Shown: positions 6,565 through 8,365 of the stretch, piece after piece
Position numbering within the stretch: position 1 is the first letter of the stretch
Layout of the letters: each line of letters starts with the position of its first letter
Assembly (NCBI GenBank): GCA_022801475.1
Contig: JAAWSH010000062.1
Span: 1-8,365 of the forward strand
Direction of reading: 5' to 3'
Source: Acutalibacter sp.
GTDB lineage: Bacteria; Bacillota; Clostridia; Oscillospirales; Acutalibacteraceae
DNA length: 8,365 nucleotides
Notes under the pieces: model-generated
What the model was told of the DNA's origin: nothing
The model's input: only the letters and a program-made list of their open reading frames with translations
Database searches by the model: none
Program-made: the position numbers and the translations under genes

Positions 6565-6780
6565 TTCCAAAAAATTCTTTTACAAATTGCTCCTTTACTG
6601 TTCCGCCTTGCCATAGAACATCACATATTTGTAAACTTTCAGTAAATATCCATCGGTATCTGAAACATCATGCAAACAGTAAGGCTATGGCCAGGCCCAG
6701 TTCAGATCTATTGTCAGACAGGCCGCAGCGCTCCATGGCTTTGTGGCTGAAATCATAAGAAGAAAGCGAGGAATATCATC
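6565..6780 (+). promoter_or_regulatory. Upstream region of the VOC/SDR genes, weak promoter candidate and foldable leader
   Basis: No gene is seen here. The first part is AT-rich. A weak promoter candidate is TTGCCA (6608-6613), 18 bp, TAAACT (6632-6637); no better pair was found close to the operator. Inverted repeats include TTTCAG 6637-6642 with CTGAAA 6660-6665, and GGCTATGG 6683-6690 with CCATGGCT 6733-6740 (two G-T pairs). I recognise no known riboswitch. GAGGA at 6768-6772 is the ribosome binding site of the VOC gene, with 8 nt spacing. Confidence 0.4.
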
Positions 6781-7242
6781 ATGGCAGGAATCATTAACAA
6801 CAATCTTTTAGCGCAGGTGGGCTTTATCGTCCGCGATATTGAGGTGACCAAGCGGAAGTTTGCCGAATTTTTCGGCGTGCCTGTGCCGGACCATTTTGAC
6901 GGCGGCAAATATGAAGTCACCGGCACTACGGTAGAGGGCCAGCCTGCCCCGGACGCCAACTGCTGGATGGCCTTTTTTGACGTGGGTCCCGGCATTCAGA
7001 TTGAGCTCATCCAGCCCAACGGTGTGAAGAGCACCTGGCAGGATTTTCTGGACCAACATGGCGAGGGCATCCACCACATCGCTTTCCAGGTGAAGGGCAT
7101 GGATGAGAAAATTGCCTCCTGCGAAAGCTTTGGCATGAAGTGCGTGCAGCGGGGCAAGTACGGCGGCGGCAATGGCGAGTACGCCTATATGGACGCCCAC
7201 GGTGATCTGAAATGCCTGATCGAACTGCTGGAAAACTACTAA
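6781..7242 (+). CDS. VOC-superfamily protein, methylmalonyl-CoA epimerase/glyoxalase-like
   Basis: Small metalloenzyme-type protein of 153 residues made of two beta-alpha-beta-beta-beta modules (about 8-80 and 95-150). The likely metal ligands are in the usual places: Gln12 in AQVGFIVRD, Glu75 in IQIELIQP, His98 in GEGIHHIAF and Glu148 in CLIELLE. This set resembles methylmalonyl-CoA epimerase and related lyases or epimerases more than a ring-cleaving dioxygenase, but the first ligand is Gln rather than His and the reaction cannot be fixed. ATG start with GAGGA 8 nt upstream. The SDR gene begins 12 bp after its stop, so the two form an operon. The context suggests a step on an imported sugar or sugar derivative rather than propionate metabolism, since no mutase or CoA genes are seen. 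Confidence 0.88.
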   Translation: MAGIINNNLLAQVGFIVRDIEVTKRKFAEFFGVPVPDHFDGGKYEVTGTTVEGQPAPDANCWMAFFDVGPGIQIELIQPNGVKSTWQDFLDQHGEGIHHIAFQVKGMDEKIASCESFGMKCVQRGKYGGGNGEYAYMDAHGDLKCLIELLENY

Positions 7243-7247
7243 GGGAG
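7243..7247 (+). promoter_or_regulatory. Ribosome binding site that sets the SDR start
   Basis: GGGAG lies immediately after the VOC stop and 7 nt before ATG 7255. The alternative in-frame GTG at 7249 would be only 1 nt away from it, too close to be used, so the start is placed at 7255. Confidence 0.75.
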
Positions 7248-7254
7248 CGTGTTT

Positions 7255-7941
7255 ATGAGTAATATCATTGTAATTGGCGCATCCCAGGGCTTGGGGCTGT
7301 GCTTGGTGCGCGATCTTTTGTCCCAGGGCTGTCAGGTAGCGGCAGGAGTGCTAGGCGGTGGAGCCCTGGCTCCCTTACAGGAGCAATACTCCCAGCAGCT
7401 GCTGGTTTTTCCCGGGGACGTCACCCGCATGGAACAGCTGACAGCAGGGGCCAAGGCCTGCCAGGACTTTTTTGGCCAAGCCGACGCGGTCTGCGTGGTG
7501 GCCGGGGTACTATTACCCGGCGACCGGGAGAAACTTTTGCACCAGTGCGACCTGGCGGAACTAGAGGCTACCTTCCAGGTGAACGCCTTTGGACCCATCC
7601 GAGCAGCCCAGGCCTTTTTACCTGTGCTAAAGCCCGGCGGGCGCTTTTTCGCCATTACCTCAGAGGGTGTGGGCGTAAAGAGCTGCGGCACCTGGGTGCC
7701 CTGTTACGGTCTTTCCAAAACCGCGGCCACTAAGGCCTGCGGCATTCTCAACGCCTCTTATCCAGACGCGGACTTCTACGCTGTGCACCCGGGCCGCATG
7801 AACACAGAGATGGGCCGCACCACCGCGCAGATTGAGCCGGAAGAGACCGCCGCCGCCCTATGCAAAATGCTTACCGGGCAGGTGCCCCTGCACCGGGAGA
7901 GCTGGTACATTGATTACAAGGGAGAGCCTATGGAGGCATAG
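7255..7941 (+). CDS. Short-chain dehydrogenase/reductase (SDR) family oxidoreductase
   Basis: NAD(P)-dependent oxidoreductase with a Rossmann fold, 228 residues from ATG 7255. The nucleotide-binding GxxxGxG is GASQGLG at residues 8-14. Asp55 in GDV sits at the adenine-ring position. The catalytic set is Asn110 (VNAFGP), Ser136 (ITSEGVG), Tyr151 and Lys155 (YGLSK). HPGRMNTEMG at 178-187 is the usual loop that covers the nicotinamide. The Asn-Asn-Ala-Gly motif is altered to VVAGVL (81-86). It is shorter than most classical SDRs (about 250) but all catalytic residues are present, so it should be active. It is the last gene before a strong terminator and is coupled to the VOC gene. Substrate unknown; oxidation or reduction of a sugar-derived alcohol or ketone is inferred from context. 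Confidence 0.9.
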   Translation: MSNIIVIGASQGLGLCLVRDLLSQGCQVAAGVLGGGALAPLQEQYSQQLLVFPGDVTRMEQLTAGAKACQDFFGQADAVCVVAGVLLPGDREKLLHQCDLAELEATFQVNAFGPIRAAQAFLPVLKPGGRFFAITSEGVGVKSCGTWVPCYGLSKTAATKACGILNASYPDADFYAVHPGRMNTEMGRTTAQIEPEETAAALCKMLTGQVPLHRESWYIDYKGEPMEA

Positions 7942-7995
7942 GGCTCCCCATGCAAAAAAGGGCCCCGTCTTAAAGTACGGTGCTCATACGACAGT

Positions 7996-8034
7996 AACCA
8001 GCCGCAGCAACTTGCCTTGCTGCGGCTGGTTTTG
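7996..8034 (+). terminator. Intrinsic terminator after the VOC/SDR genes
   Basis: A perfect 15-bp stem, AACCAGCCGCAGCAA (7996-8010) with its complement at 8017-8031 and a 6-nt loop, is followed by a short T-tract (TTTTG, then more T-rich sequence). It closes the rightward VOC/SDR unit. Its A-rich 5' flank is weak, so it probably works mainly rightward. Confidence 0.9.
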
Positions 8035-8060
8035 TATTCTTTTCTGCTAGATGCTAGTAT
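8032..8060 (+). promoter_or_regulatory. Promoter of the Nudix-like gene
   Basis: TTGTAT (8032-8037), 17 bp, TAGTAT (8055-8060) with TGC directly before the -10. The start should be near 8067, 24 nt before the ATG at 8091. The 10-mer ATGCTAGTAT is identical to that of the regulator promoter. The -35 overlaps the T-tail of the preceding terminator. Confidence 0.55.
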
Positions 8061-8090
8061 GGAATGAATCAGACTAATAAACTGGAATTT

Positions 8091-8365
8091 ATGAGGGCAA
8101 AAGTACGAATGGGAAACTCAGGAATATGACTGCGGTATATCTTACAAAAAAGATAAGATGTTGCTGCTGTATAGAGAAGGTGGCAGAGTTGTAAATAATG
8201 TATGGACTAGGTCGGCAGGTGGTCACTTTGAAGCATATGAGTTAAATGATGCAAAGGCTTGTGTTCTTAGAGAAATGGAAGAGGAATTGGGTTTGAGATC
8301 AGATGATATTGAAGGATTAACACTTAAATTAAAGAAAAGATACCCAGAAGGATTTGAAGTGGAAA
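8091..8365 (+). pseudogene. Nudix hydrolase, 5' part, apparently frameshifted; runs off the window
   Basis: Nudix proteins hydrolyse nucleoside-diphosphate-linked substrates. Here the conserved part starts at about 8128 and gives DCGISYKKDKMLLLYRE, then the Nudix box at 8221-8295: G-x5-E, then nine residues, then REMEEELGL, i.e. the REUXEEXGU core with a two-residue insertion seen in some family members. This frame is closed upstream by TGA at 8092-8094 and its first ATG is at 8158, inside the fold. The expected N-terminus, MRAKVRMGNSGI, is instead found one frame over from ATG 8091 and stops at TGA 8127-8129. Dropping one base near 8127 joins both halves, so a single-base insertion or a sequencing error is likely. 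A shorter protein from ATG 8158 is the alternative. Codon use is A/T-rich (AAA, TTA, AGA), unlike the genes to the left, which suggests transfer. The 3' end is outside the window. Confidence 0.6.

Noticed and set aside
7299..7733. A 144-codon second frame inside the SDR gene
   Set aside because: The composition is rich in Arg, Gly and Pro, as expected from an off-frame reading of GC-rich DNA; the SDR motifs are all in the other frame.
7919..7950. A hairpin around the SDR stop codon as a terminator
   Set aside because: The stem has a bulge and is followed by an A-rich, not T-rich, stretch; the strong terminator lies 50 bp further on.
1..8365. CRISPR array, tRNA, rRNA, insertion sequence or phage genes
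   Set aside because: No regularly spaced repeats, cloverleaf sequences, transposase motifs or terminal inverted repeats were seen on either strand.

Overview
The window looks like an accessory sugar-utilisation locus from a moderately GC-rich Bacillota, most likely a gut-type Clostridia of the Oscillospiraceae or Lachnospiraceae kind. This is inferred from the lipoprotein signal peptide with a Ser/Gly/Thr-rich linker, the LplB/LplC-type permeases without their own ATPase, strong AGGAG-type ribosome binding sites and the frequent GTG/TTG starts. No ribosomal or other taxonomic marker is present, so the species is not determined.

Layout. Positions 1-5135 hold a leftward operon. In transcription order it encodes a TolB/WD40-like beta-propeller protein without a signal peptide (5135-4200), a large lipoprotein solute-binding protein (4114-2372), an LplB-type permease (2180-1233) and an LplC/YtcP-type permease (1218-319). 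The first 16 codons of another leftward gene (48-1) follow after a GC-rich, palindrome-filled 270-bp gap. The divergent spacer 5136-5506 carries a leftward promoter (TTGCAA, 17 bp, TATACT) for the transporter operon. It also carries a rightward promoter (TTGACA, 18 bp, TAGTAT with an extended -10) for a LacI-family regulator (5507-6553). Rightward after the regulator come a VOC-superfamily protein (6781-7242) and an SDR oxidoreductase (7255-7941), closed by a strong intrinsic terminator (7996-8034). From about 8041 the sequence becomes visibly AT-rich. It holds a promoter and the start of a Nudix-family gene that appears to be frameshifted near its 5' end and runs off the window.

Regulation. 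The palindrome TAAACGCGCGTTT occurs twice. One copy fills most of the spacer between the -35 and -10 of the transporter promoter; the other overlaps the stop codon of the LacI gene, upstream of the VOC/SDR pair. The simplest model is that this LacI protein represses both the uptake operon and the VOC/SDR enzymes until a sugar ligand is imported. The substrate cannot be read from the sequence: no glycoside hydrolase is visible in the window, and the enzymes (VOC, SDR, propeller) do not form a pathway I can name. That unnamed combination, transporter plus cytoplasmic propeller plus VOC plus SDR under one repressor, is the best candidate here for an undescribed system.
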